A stretch of DNA of 33,738 nt from Lentisphaeria bacterium (GTDB taxonomy: Bacteria; Verrucomicrobiota; Lentisphaeria; Victivallales; Victivallaceae): the NCBI GenBank assembly GCA_017508015.1, contig JAFVZS010000027.1:1-33738 (forward strand), read 5' to 3'. Under the pieces are notes generated by a model. That model was given only the letters and a program-made list of their open reading frames with translations. It did no database searches and had not been told where the DNA came from. Below are positions 8,683 to 17,658 of this stretch, piece after piece (position 1 is the stretch's first letter; the number at the start of each line of letters is the position of its first letter). The position numbers and the translations under genes were made by a program.

Positions 8683-8711
8683 AATATAACTTCTGAAGAA
8701 GTTTTTTTCAA
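8683..8711 (-). promoter_or_regulatory. DUF1015 gene promoter with palindrome in the spacer
   Basis: TTGAAA (8706-8711), 17 bases, TATATT (8683-8688). Nearly the whole spacer is a palindrome, AACTTCT-TC-AGAAGTT (8688-8703, 7-bp arms). A protein bound here would block RNA polymerase, so it is a candidate operator. The -35 box overlaps the stop codon of the upstream membrane-protein gene. Confidence 0.6.
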
Positions 8712-9427
8712 ATCGTCAAAATCCCGGCCGACAGCATCAGCCAGATGCAAATCGCACTGTAACCTTTTATTCCATAAAGCGTAATACCTCTGGCTTCAGT
8801 CAATGCTCCGGCATATTTCCACAGCAGTGCAAAAGCCAAAGCTCCGCAGGCCGTGGCCAGCCGTGCCGTAATAAATGAGAGAATCAGCACCGCCGCCGCA
8901 GTCAGCCAGAACCGTTTTTTCGCCCCGTCTCCCCAGTCGATCAGCGGCGGAGAAACCCGCATTTGCCCGGCAAGTGATGCTTCCATCGCCAAAGCTCCGG
9001 CAATGATCATTCCCAGATACCACGCCCGGCCGTAAAGAAAAATCAGCATCAGCAAGGCCACTTTGAAAATCACCGCCACGATCGGAATTATCACGTTGAA
9101 AGGTATATAGTCGCACGGCAGTTTGGCCGAAATCATCTGCGCCACGATCCCGTCACCGCACCCCCGGTCACGATTCAACAGCAAACCATACGCCAGCAGT
9201 GCATAAACCAACGCTCCGCAAAAGCGGTTGAATATTGCTGACACCCCCAAAGCCAGCAGAGCGATCACGATCCCCATCAACCAGCCGCAGGCCACCATGG
9301 CCGCCGCCTCATTCTTACTGCTGCTTCCGGCGGCAACCGCCTGCTGTTTCTGAGCGAGCGGCAAATTGAAGTGCCGGTGCCACACCCGGAAAAATGCTCC
9401 GGCGACATCGTAAAATACTTTATACAT
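8708..9427 (-). CDS. Polytopic membrane protein, unrecognised
   Basis: 239 residues with about six hydrophobic segments (for example MVACGWLMGIVIALLALGV, ALVYALLAYGLLL, VIIPIVAVIFKVALLMLIF, LTAAAVLILSFITARLA) and a polar loop LLNRDRGCGDGIVAQM that could be a functional site. I set the start at the ATG at 9427 (MYKVFYDVAGAFF) because AAGGAG lies ten bases upstream. It overlaps the end of plsC by 8 bases, so the two are translationally coupled, which suggests a role in lipid or envelope metabolism. A resemblance to cobalamin synthase (CobS) topology was considered, but the HLDG motif of that family is absent. Confidence 0.7.
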   Translation of the reverse strand: MYKVFYDVAGAFFRVWHRHFNLPLAQKQQAVAAGSSSKNEAAAMVACGWLMGIVIALLALGVSAIFNRFCGALVYALLAYGLLLNRDRGCGDGIVAQMISAKLPCDYIPFNVIIPIVAVIFKVALLMLIFLYGRAWYLGMIIAGALAMEASLAGQMRVSPPLIDWGDGAKKRFWLTAAAVLILSFITARLATACGALAFALLWKYAGALTEARGITLYGIKGYSAICIWLMLSAGILTI

Positions 9428-10172
9428 GTTTTGCATACTCCTTAAGCATTGCTTCACGCACCCTGCCGGCCAGAGCCTTGCGCTCCTCACCCTCATAAGC
9501 GTGCATCACCGGCAGCACATAAAGATCGATAACCACTTTTTTCAGCCCCAGCACTCCGGCAGCATGCACCGCAAATCCGGTATCATCGAACCACGCCGCC
9601 GGAACTGTATCCGCCGGCACCTCATGGTAAAAAATGAGTGTCGGCACAATCGGCGTTTCCGGTTTCACCGCCGCAAACACCGTCGATTTAAATGGCAGCA
9701 TGCCATGTTTGCCGTCACTGCTTGTACCTTCCGGATAAACCAGCAGCGATACGCCATTATCCATGGTTTCCTGAAAAATCCGGGCGTAATCCGCTGCTTT
9801 ACGCGGCCGTTTCCGGTCGATCCACACCGGAGAACTCAACGCCACCAGCCAGCCGATAAACGGCCACCGGCGGATACCGTCATTCGGCGTAAAACGGAGC
9901 CGGAAATTACCGGCATGTGCCAGAATATCCAGATATCCGAGGTGATTTGACACCAGCAAACCGCCGGTTTCCCGGGGAATTGTCCCGTGAACAACCACTT
10001 GCACTCCGGCGATTTTTGCCGCTCCGGATGCCCAGAATTGCGCCCAGAATGCGCCGCGCCGCACCCGCCGCCACCCGGATAACCCAAGAAATGATATTGC
10101 CGCCGGCAGCATCAGCAGCAATCCCCAGAGTGTCAGCGAAATGACTCTTATAACACAACGCACAGCTCTCAT
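9420..10172 (-). CDS. plsC: 1-acyl-sn-glycerol-3-phosphate acyltransferase
   Basis: Transfers an acyl group to lysophosphatidic acid to form phosphatidic acid, at the inner membrane. The 250-residue protein has an N-terminal hydrophobic anchor (about residues 10-30), the catalytic NHLGYLD motif (H77-x4-D82), and the substrate-binding YPEGTSS (about 146-152). The PxxP-like PIVPTLIFYHE comes next. The ATG at 10172 is used; TTG codons at 10178 and 10181 would add three residues. It begins directly after the holA stop and overlaps the next membrane-protein gene. The family is broad, so lyso-ornithine-lipid or other acyl acceptors remain possible. Confidence 0.85.
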   Translation of the reverse strand: MRAVRCVIRVISLTLWGLLLMLPAAISFLGLSGWRRVRRGAFWAQFWASGAAKIAGVQVVVHGTIPRETGGLLVSNHLGYLDILAHAGNFRLRFTPNDGIRRWPFIGWLVALSSPVWIDRKRPRKAADYARIFQETMDNGVSLLVYPEGTSSDGKHGMLPFKSTVFAAVKPETPIVPTLIFYHEVPADTVPAAWFDDTGFAVHAAGVLGLKKVVIDLYVLPVMHAYEGEERKALAGRVREAMLKEYAKHV

Positions 10173-10174
10173 AT

Positions 10175-11245
10175 TCAACAAAGATTTATCGTAAGTTGTT
10201 CCAGAATGATCCGCGGTTCCCCGCCGCCGGAAACCAGTGCCCGGCTGGCATTGCGGATCAAAGTCAGCTTATGGGCCATTGCCGCCCCATCCAGCTTTAC
10301 TGCCGCTTCGCACATCTTGAATGCCCGGTAAGGATGCAATTTTATCAGCGGATTATCGGGATACCTGGCTTTCACCTCTTCAGAAAGATGCTCAAATGCT
10401 CCGGGTGACGGATGGCGGATCCCCAATTCCTGCATCGCCTTGCGGCAGTTGAGAGACTTTTGAAACGCATTGGAAAGCAGTGCGATAAGTTTCAACTCAA
10501 ATCCCTGCTCGCCCTGACGGCCCAGCAGAGCCAAAGCATGCAGAGCCGTTTCTTTGCGGCCATTCTGGATCGCTTCAGTATATTCCCAGATGACGGCCTC
10601 CGGAGTACGGCTGACGATCGCCCGGCAATCATCCAGAGTTATTTCCGGCATGTTGCCGGTGTAACTGGCAAGTTTATCCAATTCATTTGCCAGAATACCG
10701 GAATCTCCGCCGATAACATCGGTCAGATACTGCATGGCATCCGGCCGCAGATGCTTGCCGGTGGCTTTGGCGAAATTATTGAGTATATTACGCCGGTTCT
10801 CGGCGAAATTACGATCCGTGGCCCGGGTCATATTGAGCAATTCGACAACGGCCCCGGCCTTTTGCAGATTTTTCCACAGCGTTTTGCGTTTATCCAAACC
10901 GGGACCGTCGATGATCACCGACAATTCTTCCGGCAAAATGACACTTAAAAAAGCGGTCAACTCTTTCACTGCCGCCGGAGCGGATTCCAAAGTCAGCGAA
11001 TCCAGATCCGGATGATGACGCATCCAGACGATCTTTTGCGGCGCCAGAAATGGCGGAGTGCGCAACGCTTCCAGAAAACGTCCGGCGATCATCTCACTTT
11101 TCAACTCCGGCAGATCCCCCTGAATGATCTCCACATGATCGGCATTCTCCGGCTCATCACCGCCGGCAAGCATGATCGCCGTTTCCCTTGCCCGCTGTTT
11201 GCGGGCGAAGTCATCATCTCCGGATATCAGATAAAATTTTCCCAT
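10175..11245 (-). CDS. holA: DNA polymerase III delta subunit
   Basis: Delta opens the beta sliding clamp within the clamp loader. The 356 residues start MGKFYLISGDDDFARKQRARE, the family opening in which the degenerate nucleotide-binding segment follows YLISGDD. The AAA+-like domain I continues with LEALRTPPFLAPQKIVWM; later come ILNEAKATGKHL-like residues, GDSGILANELDKLASYTG and a C-terminal domain with LALLGRQGEQGFELKLIALLSNAFQ, all typical. It starts one base after the cimA stop and is followed directly by plsC, so it is in the cimA operon. Confidence 0.85.
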   Translation of the reverse strand: MGKFYLISGDDDFARKQRARETAIMLAGGDEPENADHVEIIQGDLPELKSEMIAGRFLEALRTPPFLAPQKIVWMRHHPDLDSLTLESAPAAVKELTAFLSVILPEELSVIIDGPGLDKRKTLWKNLQKAGAVVELLNMTRATDRNFAENRRNILNNFAKATGKHLRPDAMQYLTDVIGGDSGILANELDKLASYTGNMPEITLDDCRAIVSRTPEAVIWEYTEAIQNGRKETALHALALLGRQGEQGFELKLIALLSNAFQKSLNCRKAMQELGIRHPSPGAFEHLSEEVKARYPDNPLIKLHPYRAFKMCEAAVKLDGAAMAHKLTLIRNASRALVSGGGEPRIILEQLTINLC

Positions 11246-11246
11246 T

Positions 11247-12788
11247 TCACTGCACCATGAAGTTGATCATCTTTTCCGTCGCCGCCACCGCCGCAAGCAC
11301 CTGGTCGGAATCGACTCCGGTAGTTATATGAGTCCGGCCGCCGTAACTCCAGGTGATCGTGGTCTCAACGATGGCATCCGTCCGGCCGCCGGGGGGAATG
11401 CGTTCCTCATAATCCACCAGTTTGGGCATGGTCAGTTTAAACTCTTTCAAACATTTTTTCAACGCTTTGACAAAAGCATCATAACCTCCGTCACCTTTGG
11501 CGGAAGCTTCCACCTGACGGCCATTGAATTCCGCCGTCACCCGGGAACAGGCCAATCCGTGAAGTCTGGAAGTGAAATCCGCCGCCGTGATCCGGAAAAC
11601 TTTGTGCAGCGGAGTCTTTTTAACCCCGGCAACAATATACGGCAAATCGGAAACGGATACGGTTTTTTTCTTATCGCCCAGACGGATGACCTCTGAAAGC
11701 AGATGCTCTTTTTGTTCCGGAGTCAAACCGGAACTCCATTGCGTATCTTCCAGGATCGTTTCTATCGAAGCCCTTCCGGCCAGTTTGCCCAGAGCGATAT
11801 CCCGCTGGCGGCCGAATCTTTCCGGACGCAGCTTGCCGCCGTACAAACCGCCTTTCTGATCGCCATCGGCATGAACTCCGCAAGTGTGGGTATAAACATC
11901 ACTGCCGACGACCGGCATATTCCACGAACAGCGTTTGCCGGAAAACGACTGAATGAGCAGCGAAGCATGCTGCAGCTCTTTTTCCACCACCCGGGTACGG
12001 AAGTTGGTAAAATCATGCAGTGCCACCACAAATTGAGCCAACGGCAGATTGCCGGCTCTTTCACCAAGCCCGTTGATGGTGGTATGAACTCCGCAGAAAC
12101 CGGCATTTACTGCCGCCAGAGAATTGGCATTGACCAGACCGTAATCGTTATGACCGTGAAATTCAAAATGTTTTTCCGGAAAAGCGGAGATCATCCATTG
12201 GGCATAACGGCCCGTTTCATCGGGTGACAGCATACCGAGAGTATCTGCCAGCATAACTCTTTTTACCGGCAGTGAGTTTACGGCATGCAGCATATCGCAG
12301 ATAAAGGAGAAATCCTTTTTCATCCCTTCGCTCCACGCTTCCAGATAGAGATTGACTGACAAACCGCTTTCTGAAGCCCGGCTGATCTCTTTTACCACAT
12401 CGTCGATATGACGGGAAGGAGTTTTACGCAACTGCAATTTACAGTGTTCAACCGCCCCTTTGGCAACGAAATTGACACTTTTGCCGCCGACTTCATTGAT
12501 CCAGTTGACCGATTTACCATTGTCGATGAATCCAAGTATCTCCAACTGATTGAGAAAACCGTGCGGTCCGGCCCAGCGGATTATTTCTCTTACTGCCTGA
12601 GCCTCTCCCTCGGAAACTCCGGCACTGGCAAGTTCCAGACGGTCTACTTTCACCCGGGAAAGCAGCAGACGGGCGACCTCCAGTTTTTCCTGCGGGGAAA
12701 AACTGACGCCGGGAGTCTGCTCGCCGTCACGCAAAGTGGTGTCGAGTATTTCGATGTACGGGTGTCTGTATCTGCTGTTCATATTCAT
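11247..12788 (-). CDS. cimA: (R)-citramalate synthase, Leptospira CimA type (LeuA superfamily)
   Basis: Condenses pyruvate with acetyl-CoA, the first step of the pyruvate route to isoleucine. The HMGL-like TIM barrel opens EILDTTLRDGEQTPGVSFS, with HGHNDYGLVNANSLAA (metal-binding histidines) and TINGLGERAGN. The linker HTCGVHADGDQKGGLYGGKLRPERFGR and the regulatory domain (EASAKGDGGYDAF, PKLVDYEERIPPGGRTDA) resemble Leptospira interrogans CimA closely as I remember it. The pyruvate-pocket residues Leu81 and Tyr144 of that enzyme appear conserved (EILGFID, NLYLEAW); Leu104 appears as Val (SVNFVAKG). 2-Isopropylmalate synthase is the alternative. The ATG at 12788 and one at 12782 are both possible (513 or 511 residues). 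Confidence 0.8.
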   Translation of the reverse strand: MNMNSRYRHPYIEILDTTLRDGEQTPGVSFSPQEKLEVARLLLSRVKVDRLELASAGVSEGEAQAVREIIRWAGPHGFLNQLEILGFIDNGKSVNWINEVGGKSVNFVAKGAVEHCKLQLRKTPSRHIDDVVKEISRASESGLSVNLYLEAWSEGMKKDFSFICDMLHAVNSLPVKRVMLADTLGMLSPDETGRYAQWMISAFPEKHFEFHGHNDYGLVNANSLAAVNAGFCGVHTTINGLGERAGNLPLAQFVVALHDFTNFRTRVVEKELQHASLLIQSFSGKRCSWNMPVVGSDVYTHTCGVHADGDQKGGLYGGKLRPERFGRQRDIALGKLAGRASIETILEDTQWSSGLTPEQKEHLLSEVIRLGDKKKTVSVSDLPYIVAGVKKTPLHKVFRITAADFTSRLHGLACSRVTAEFNGRQVEASAKGDGGYDAFVKALKKCLKEFKLTMPKLVDYEERIPPGGRTDAIVETTITWSYGGRTHITTGVDSDQVLAAVAATEKMINFMVQ

Positions 12789-12817
12789 AATATACGCCGT
12801 GAACCGCCGTTTTTCAA
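12780..12817 (-). promoter_or_regulatory. cimA promoter, predicted leaderless transcript
   Basis: TTGAAA (12812-12817), 17 bases, TATATT (12789-12794). The base immediately after the -10 box is the A of the first ATG (12788), and the expected start site 7 bases on is the A of the second in-frame ATG (12782). No Shine-Dalgarno is visible. The mRNA should therefore begin at or within a base or two of an AUG. Confidence 0.6.
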
Positions 12818-12822
12818 ACGTA

Positions 12823-12843
12823 CCGGCAGCAGATGACTGCCGG
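12823..12843 (-). terminator. Hairpin after the V-ATPase operon
   Basis: CCGGCAG/CTGCCGG, perfect 7-bp stem with a 7-nt loop, about 20 bases after the atpD stop. The bases after it (TACGTTTG) are only weakly U-rich, so termination efficiency is doubtful; it directly precedes the cimA -35 box. Confidence 0.4.
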
Positions 12844-12863
12844 AAAATTTTCCCTGAAAAGTT

Positions 12864-13469
12864 TTACAACAGTTTCTGTGATTTGCTCTTGGCGATCTTG
12901 CTCCGGGCGACGGCACTGGTTTCCATGTCGCCCAGCTGGATCTTGATCCGCCGGATATTCTCTTTGCATTCCGGGATCTTCACCTTTTCAAAGAGATTCA
13001 CCCGCTGCGAAGTGGTGGTCAATTCGGCAAGCAGCAGCTGATACTGCTTTTCCAGCACCCTGCCCTCGGCCCGCAAAGAGAGCGACTCTTTGAGTGCGGC
13101 GACACACTCATCGGTGTGCCACGGGGTATTCAGCAGATCCCAGCGGATATCCGCGAATTTCACCCGGTCAAAGACCGGGATCGTAATACCGGCAATATTC
13201 ACCGTGGATGTGGCAATGGAAAGCACTTCCACCAGCGAAGTGAATTTTTCCGTTTCCTCCGGAGTGCTGAAAAACAGCAGTAATCCGGCCAGTTTATCCA
13301 GAGCTTCTTTGCGGGCGATGCGATTGGCAGAAAGCTTTTCCACGCTCAAGCGCACCTCCTGCTGCAACTGCTGTTTTTTGAGCTGAAGTGTCGGCAGGAA
13401 GCGATTGAATTGCTTCAATGCATCCTGCTGGTGTTTCTGCTCGGTCTTGGTGTATTTGATCTTTGCCAT
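12864..13469 (-). CDS. atpD: V-type ATP synthase subunit D
   Basis: Central-stalk coiled-coil subunit that rotates inside the A3B3 head. 201 residues, beginning [39 protein letters not shown], which is the long N-terminal helix, and ending with a second long helix (LLLAELTTTSQRVNLFEKVKIPECKENIRRIKIQLGDMETSAVARSKIAK), whose RVNxFEkvxIP motif is the family signature. The ATG overlaps the atpB stop (TAATG). It is the last gene of this cluster; subunits I and K, which follow D in the comparable chlamydial operon, are not here. Confidence 0.92.
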   Translation of the reverse strand: MAKIKYTKTEQKHQQDALKQFNRFLPTLQLKKQQLQQEVRLSVEKLSANRIARKEALDKLAGLLLFFSTPEETEKFTSLVEVLSIATSTVNIAGITIPVFDRVKFADIRWDLLNTPWHTDECVAALKESLSLRAEGRVLEKQYQLLLAELTTTSQRVNLFEKVKIPECKENIRRIKIQLGDMETSAVARSKIAKSKSQKLL

Positions 13470-14767
13470 TATGCTCTTTCCGGCCAGTATTCTTCAATCA
13501 GATCGGTTTTGATACCGACTTCGTTACGTTCAAAACAATCAGCGAGGATCTCCCATCCCAGATCCAGAGCCGCTTCCAACGGAATGTTGACCGAAAGATC
13601 CATCATCTCATTTTCAAAACGTTTACCGTATTTAAGCAGTTTTTCATCCCACGCCGACATCCGGAATCCCATGGATTGCTTTTCCAGAGTACTGCGGTAG
13701 TCGGAAAAAAGCCGGATCATCGCATCCATGATCGCCCGGTGGTCACTGCGGGTGCGGCCATTGACCTGCTGTTTGAGACGGGAAAGCGAACCGAATGGTT
13801 CAATACGGCCGCCTTTCAGATAAAACTGTCCTTCGGTAATGTATCCGGTATTATCCGGCACCGGATGGGTCACATCATCACCCGGCATGGTCGTTACCGC
13901 CAGAATGGTAATCGATCCGGCACTGTCAAAGTCAACGGCTTTTTCGTAACGTCCGGCCAGCTGACTGTAAAGATCGCCCGGATAACCGCGGGTGGCGGGG
14001 ATCTGCTCCATCGTGACTGCGATCTCTTTGAGCGCATCAGCAAAGTTGGTCATGTCAGTAAGCAGTACCAGCACCCGTTTGCCCTTTAGAGCATAGGATT
14101 CAGCAACGGCCAGTGACATATCCGGCACCATCAGACATTCGACGACCGGGTCCGCCGCCGTATGGACAAACATCACCGTGCGTCCCAATGCACCGTGCTC
14201 ATCCAGAGTACGTTTGAAAATCAGATAATCATCATATTTCAACCCCATGCCGCCGAGGATGATCACATCCACTTCCGCCTGAAGTGCGATCCGGGCAAGC
14301 AATTCGTTGTAGGGTTCACCGGCCACGGAAAAGATCGGCAGTTTCTGGGATTCTACCAGAGTATTAAATACATCGATCATCGGGATATTGGTCCGGATCA
14401 TATTGCGGGGAATGATCCTTTTGGCCGGATTCACCGACGGCGCCCCGATGGCTGTCGGTTCATCATTGACCTCCGGCCGGTTGTCGCGGGGCAATCCGCG
14501 GCCGTTGAAAACTCTGCCCAGCAACGCCTCAGAACCGGAAACTGTCATCTCGCGCCCCAGAAACCGGATCTGATCCCCGGTGCTTATGCCTCTGGCACCG
14601 GCAAACACCTGCAAAGAAACCTGATTGCCATCCAGCCGGATGACCTGAGCCAGAGAAACGCCGCGGGCGGAAGTAACTTCGGCAAGTTCGTTGTAAGCGG
14701 CCCCCTCGGCCTCAACGGTGATGACGTTACCGGAAATTTTGATGATTTTATGATAAACCTTACGCAT
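13469..14767 (-). CDS. atpB: V-type ATP synthase subunit B
   Basis: Non-catalytic nucleotide-binding subunit of the A3B3 head. 432 residues, N-terminal beta barrel ([28 protein letters not shown]), then [59 protein letters not shown], and [18 protein letters not shown], followed by [20 protein letters not shown] and [29 protein letters not shown]. The canonical Walker A lysine is absent ([17 protein letters not shown]), as is normal for B. The start overlaps the end of atpA by 8 bases. Confidence 0.95.
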   Translation of the reverse strand: MRKVYHKIIKISGNVITVEAEGAAYNELAEVTSARGVSLAQVIRLDGNQVSLQVFAGARGISTGDQIRFLGREMTVSGSEALLGRVFNGRGLPRDNRPEVNDEPTAIGAPSVNPAKRIIPRNMIRTNIPMIDVFNTLVESQKLPIFSVAGEPYNELLARIALQAEVDVIILGGMGLKYDDYLIFKRTLDEHGALGRTVMFVHTAADPVVECLMVPDMSLAVAESYALKGKRVLVLLTDMTNFADALKEIAVTMEQIPATRGYPGDLYSQLAGRYEKAVDFDSAGSITILAVTTMPGDDVTHPVPDNTGYITEGQFYLKGGRIEPFGSLSRLKQQVNGRTRSDHRAIMDAMIRLFSDYRSTLEKQSMGFRMSAWDEKLLKYGKRFENEMMDLSVNIPLEAALDLGWEILADCFERNEVGIKTDLIEEYWPERA

Positions 14768-16502
14768 CTTGTCTGCTCCCTGTGGAGATTAATTTTTCGA
14801 TCAAAGCACTCTGGTCACGGTATTCGGCACTCTCCAGAGCCATGTAATTGCGATCGGTGAAAAGCTGACGTAATTCAAGGAAAAATTTACGGGCGGCTTC
14901 CTTATCCTCAAACGTGAACGCGGTTTTCAATACCCGCAGTACATCGTTGAACATCTGCTTCTGACGCTCCGCCGGAGTGGCTCCGTCGATCTCATCAAAG
15001 GTATTTTGCTGCAAATAGGTGTAATCGAGAAATTCGCTTTTCAAATAGATGACGAAATCCTCCATTGCCGTACCCTCTTCGCCGATGACCTTCATCATCT
15101 GATTGACTTCAGAACCGCGATGCAGAATGCCGCGGGCAAAAGCCAGCTGCTGACGGTCAACAATACTGGGATATTTGCTCCAGCTGTCCAACGGATGGAT
15201 CGCCGGATAACGGCGGGCATCGGAACGTTCACGGGAAAGTCCCAGAAATGCGCCGACCACTTTAAGTGTCGCCTGAGTCACCGGTTCTTCAAAGTTGCCG
15301 CCGGCCGGAGAAACCGATCCGCCGATAGTAATCGAACCGGTATCGCCGCTGCGCAATCTGACCAGACCGGCACGTTCATAAAAGCTGGCGATCAGAGATT
15401 CAAGATAGGCGGGGAATGCCTCTTCGCCGGGGATCTCTTCCAGACGGCCGGACATTTCACGCAATGCCTGCGCCCAGCGGCTGGTGGAGTCGGCCAGCAG
15501 CAATGTATTCAACCCCATCTGCCGGTAGTATTCCGCCAGAGTAACGGCAGTGTACACACTGGCTTCACGGGCAGATACCGGCATACTGCTGGTGTTGCAG
15601 ATGATTATGGAGCGATCCATCAGGGATCTTCCGGTGCGCGGGTCGGTCAGATCCGGATATTCCCGCAGTATCTCCACCACCTCTCCGGCGCGCTCACCGC
15701 AGGCGGCAATGACCACCACATCGGCCTCGGCATTCTGACTGATCGCGTGCTGAAGCACCGTCTTGCCGGCTCCGAAAGGCCCGGGAGTACAGAATGTTCC
15801 GCCGGTGGCCACCGGAAAAAAGGTGTCGATCGTACGCTGACAGGTGATCAAGGGGGTTTCCGGAAGCAGTTTTTCCGCGTAATCGGAAATCGGTATTTTG
15901 ACCGGCCAATGCTGGGTCATTGTGATTTTGAATGTTTCCCCATTCTCATCCGCTGCCACTGCCATCGTATCGTCAATGGTGAAATCACCCTCACCGGTGA
16001 CACTTTGCAAAACATACTCACCGCGCCAGCTCAGGGGAACCATGATATAGTGTTTGACCACACCTTCCATCACAAAACCGATCCGGTCACCGGGCAGAAC
16101 CTTATCACCGGTTTGAGCCATCGGAGTAAAGTGCCAGAGCCTCTCCCGGTCAAGTGCCCGCAGATAGATGCCGCGCTGCAGGAAAAATCCGGATTTTTCC
16201 GCCAGCAGCGGCAGCGGGTTCTGCAATCCGTCATACACCTGAGTAAGCAAACCGGGGCCGAGTTCCACGCTGAGCAGCTCACCGGTAAATTCGACCATAT
16301 CACCGACTTTGAGTCCATTGGTGCTTTCAAAGACCTGCAAATCGGCATATTTACCGCGTACCCGGATGACTTCGCACTTGATCCGGGCATCTCCGACGCT
16401 GGCATACGCCACCTCATTCTGCATGATCCTGCCGGAGTATTCAACGGTGATCATATTGCCGTTGACACCGACGATCGGTTCTAAAAATTTCTCCTGCTCC
16501 AT
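14760..16502 (-). CDS. atpA: V-type ATP synthase catalytic subunit A
   Basis: Catalytic subunit of the rotary ATPase. 580 residues with an N-terminal barrel ([27 protein letters not shown]), the bulge domain, Walker [17 protein letters not shown] (about residue 240), catalytic [17 protein letters not shown] (Glu of GER), Walker [36 protein letters not shown], and [25 protein letters not shown]. Length and motif order are normal for bacterial/archaeal A subunits. It follows the DUF2764 gene by 26 bases. Ion specificity (H+ or Na+) cannot be read from A; it would depend on the K and I subunits, which are elsewhere. Confidence 0.96.
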   Translation of the reverse strand: MEQEKFLEPIVGVNGNMITVEYSGRIMQNEVAYASVGDARIKCEVIRVRGKYADLQVFESTNGLKVGDMVEFTGELLSVELGPGLLTQVYDGLQNPLPLLAEKSGFFLQRGIYLRALDRERLWHFTPMAQTGDKVLPGDRIGFVMEGVVKHYIMVPLSWRGEYVLQSVTGEGDFTIDDTMAVAADENGETFKITMTQHWPVKIPISDYAEKLLPETPLITCQRTIDTFFPVATGGTFCTPGPFGAGKTVLQHAISQNAEADVVVIAACGERAGEVVEILREYPDLTDPRTGRSLMDRSIIICNTSSMPVSAREASVYTAVTLAEYYRQMGLNTLLLADSTSRWAQALREMSGRLEEIPGEEAFPAYLESLIASFYERAGLVRLRSGDTGSITIGGSVSPAGGNFEEPVTQATLKVVGAFLGLSRERSDARRYPAIHPLDSWSKYPSIVDRQQLAFARGILHRGSEVNQMMKVIGEEGTAMEDFVIYLKSEFLDYTYLQQNTFDEIDGATPAERQKQMFNDVLRVLKTAFTFEDKEAARKFFLELRQLFTDRNYMALESAEYRDQSALIEKLISTGSRQDA

Positions 16503-16528
16503 AACAAAAACAACTCCTAAAAAAGAGA

Positions 16529-17059
16529 TTACGGTTCATTGAAACTGCCGGAAAGTTTTTCCAGAGCCGCTTCAAAATTTCCCCGGCCGCTTTCTTCACT
16601 GCGGCCGCAATATTTTTCCAGTATCTGCAAACGCATCCGGTAAATACACAGATGCTCCAAATCCATTTCATGACCGGTTTCCAGCTCATCAAGTTTGCGC
16701 CACAATGCAGCATCGACAATTTTTTCCCTTTCCAAAGGCGGCACAGAAAGAGCCTGACTTAAAGCGAAATCGATCTCACCATACAATTCACCGGGCATTT
16801 CAAATTGCTCACTGACTTTCAACCTTTCAGCCCGGATAAGCGCGATACGGTAATTCAGACACTCCCGGAATTGCCGCATGGCATCATAAACCGGCAACAC
16901 CGGATCCTGCGGTTCACCGGCAGCAGTCAACCGGGCAAATTCCCGGGCGGAAAGTTCCTCCCGGGCCATGGCGTCAAATTGCTCCACGCTCAACTCCGGC
17001 ACGCGACCGGGATCAAGTACCGGCAAAACAGCACTGAAAAACGGATAGATCATCTTCAC
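16529..17059 (-). CDS. DUF2764 protein of the V-ATPase operon
   Basis: 176-residue acidic, helix-rich soluble protein, beginning MKMIYPFFSAVLPVLDPGRVPELSVEQFDAMAREELS. It lies between subunits E and A, exactly where chlamydiae and spirochaetes encode a DUF2764 protein. By position and composition it may stand in for subunit C (the collar that joins the central stalk to the rotor) because no C, F or G gene is present; this is inference. The ATG overlaps the atpE stop (ATGA at 17056-17059). Identification rests on synteny plus the N-terminal 'YFxAxLPxL...P..S.E.F' pattern. Confidence 0.8.
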   Translation of the reverse strand: MKMIYPFFSAVLPVLDPGRVPELSVEQFDAMAREELSAREFARLTAAGEPQDPVLPVYDAMRQFRECLNYRIALIRAERLKVSEQFEMPGELYGEIDFALSQALSVPPLEREKIVDAALWRKLDELETGHEMDLEHLCIYRMRLQILEKYCGRSEESGRGNFEAALEKLSGSFNEP

Positions 17060-17658
17060 TTCGCCTTGAATATCGTGCCGAGTTTGTCACCGGCATATTC
17101 ATTGAGCAGATCGGAAACTGCATCAAGCGTAAAGTCGTAAAAGCATTTGCCGCCGTCAAAAGAAACTTCCATACCGCCGGTGATTTCCCGGCCGGGGAAA
17201 ACTTTCGGTTCTGCGGTAAAAGAGGCGGCCAATGCACTGCGCAATGCGGCATCCAGCTTATCCGCATCTTTCACGGCGCAACGCACACAGACCGGCGATT
17301 CCGGAGCAGCACTGAAAGCCAGAGCCAGTTCACGGATCAATGCGGCCATATATTCCGGCGAAAGAGCCGCGGCACCAGCATCCTGAATCGCTTCGCCGAG
17401 TCTGGCGGCAAGCTCTTCGCGCAGCTGCAGCAGAATATCCCGGCGCGACTGTTCCAGAGCAGCGGCAGTGCGCTGTGCAACGGCTTCGGCCTCTTTTTTC
17501 GCTTCGGCAATGATCTTTTCGGCCTCTTTTTTCGCATCGGCCGTGATCGCTTCAGCTTCGGCGGCGGCGGCGGCAAGAATTCCGGCTTTCTGCGCCTCGG
17601 CTTTCATAATGCCTTCCTGATTGATTTTGTCAAGCAGACTTTGAAGTTCTTCAGCCAT
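17056..17658 (-). CDS. atpE: V-type ATP synthase subunit E
   Basis: Peripheral-stalk subunit. 200 residues: a long Ala/Glu/Lys coiled coil (residues 1-100, with KAEAQKAGILAAAAAEAEAITADAKKEAEKIIAEAKKEAEAV), then a globular C-terminal head that includes LSPEYMAALIRELALAF and a beta-rich GGMEVSFDGGKCFYDFTLDAV. AAAGGA lies 6-7 bases before the ATG at 17658. First gene of the operon E-DUF2764-A-B-D. Confidence 0.88.
   Translation of the reverse strand: MAEELQSLLDKINQEGIMKAEAQKAGILAAAAAEAEAITADAKKEAEKIIAEAKKEAEAVAQRTAAALEQSRRDILLQLREELAARLGEAIQDAGAAALSPEYMAALIRELALAFSAAPESPVCVRCAVKDADKLDAALRSALAASFTAEPKVFPGREITGGMEVSFDGGKCFYDFTLDAVSDLLNEYAGDKLGTIFKAK

Noticed and set aside
8708-9427. Identification of the membrane protein as cobalamin synthase CobS
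   Set aside because: The size and number of spans fit, but the diagnostic HLDG motif is missing and no cobalamin gene is nearby.
15006-16484. 492-codon plus-strand open frame opposite atpA
   Set aside because: Lies wholly antisense to a certain gene, has no recognisable motif, and is His/Gln/Arg-rich as expected from the reverse complement of atpA codons.
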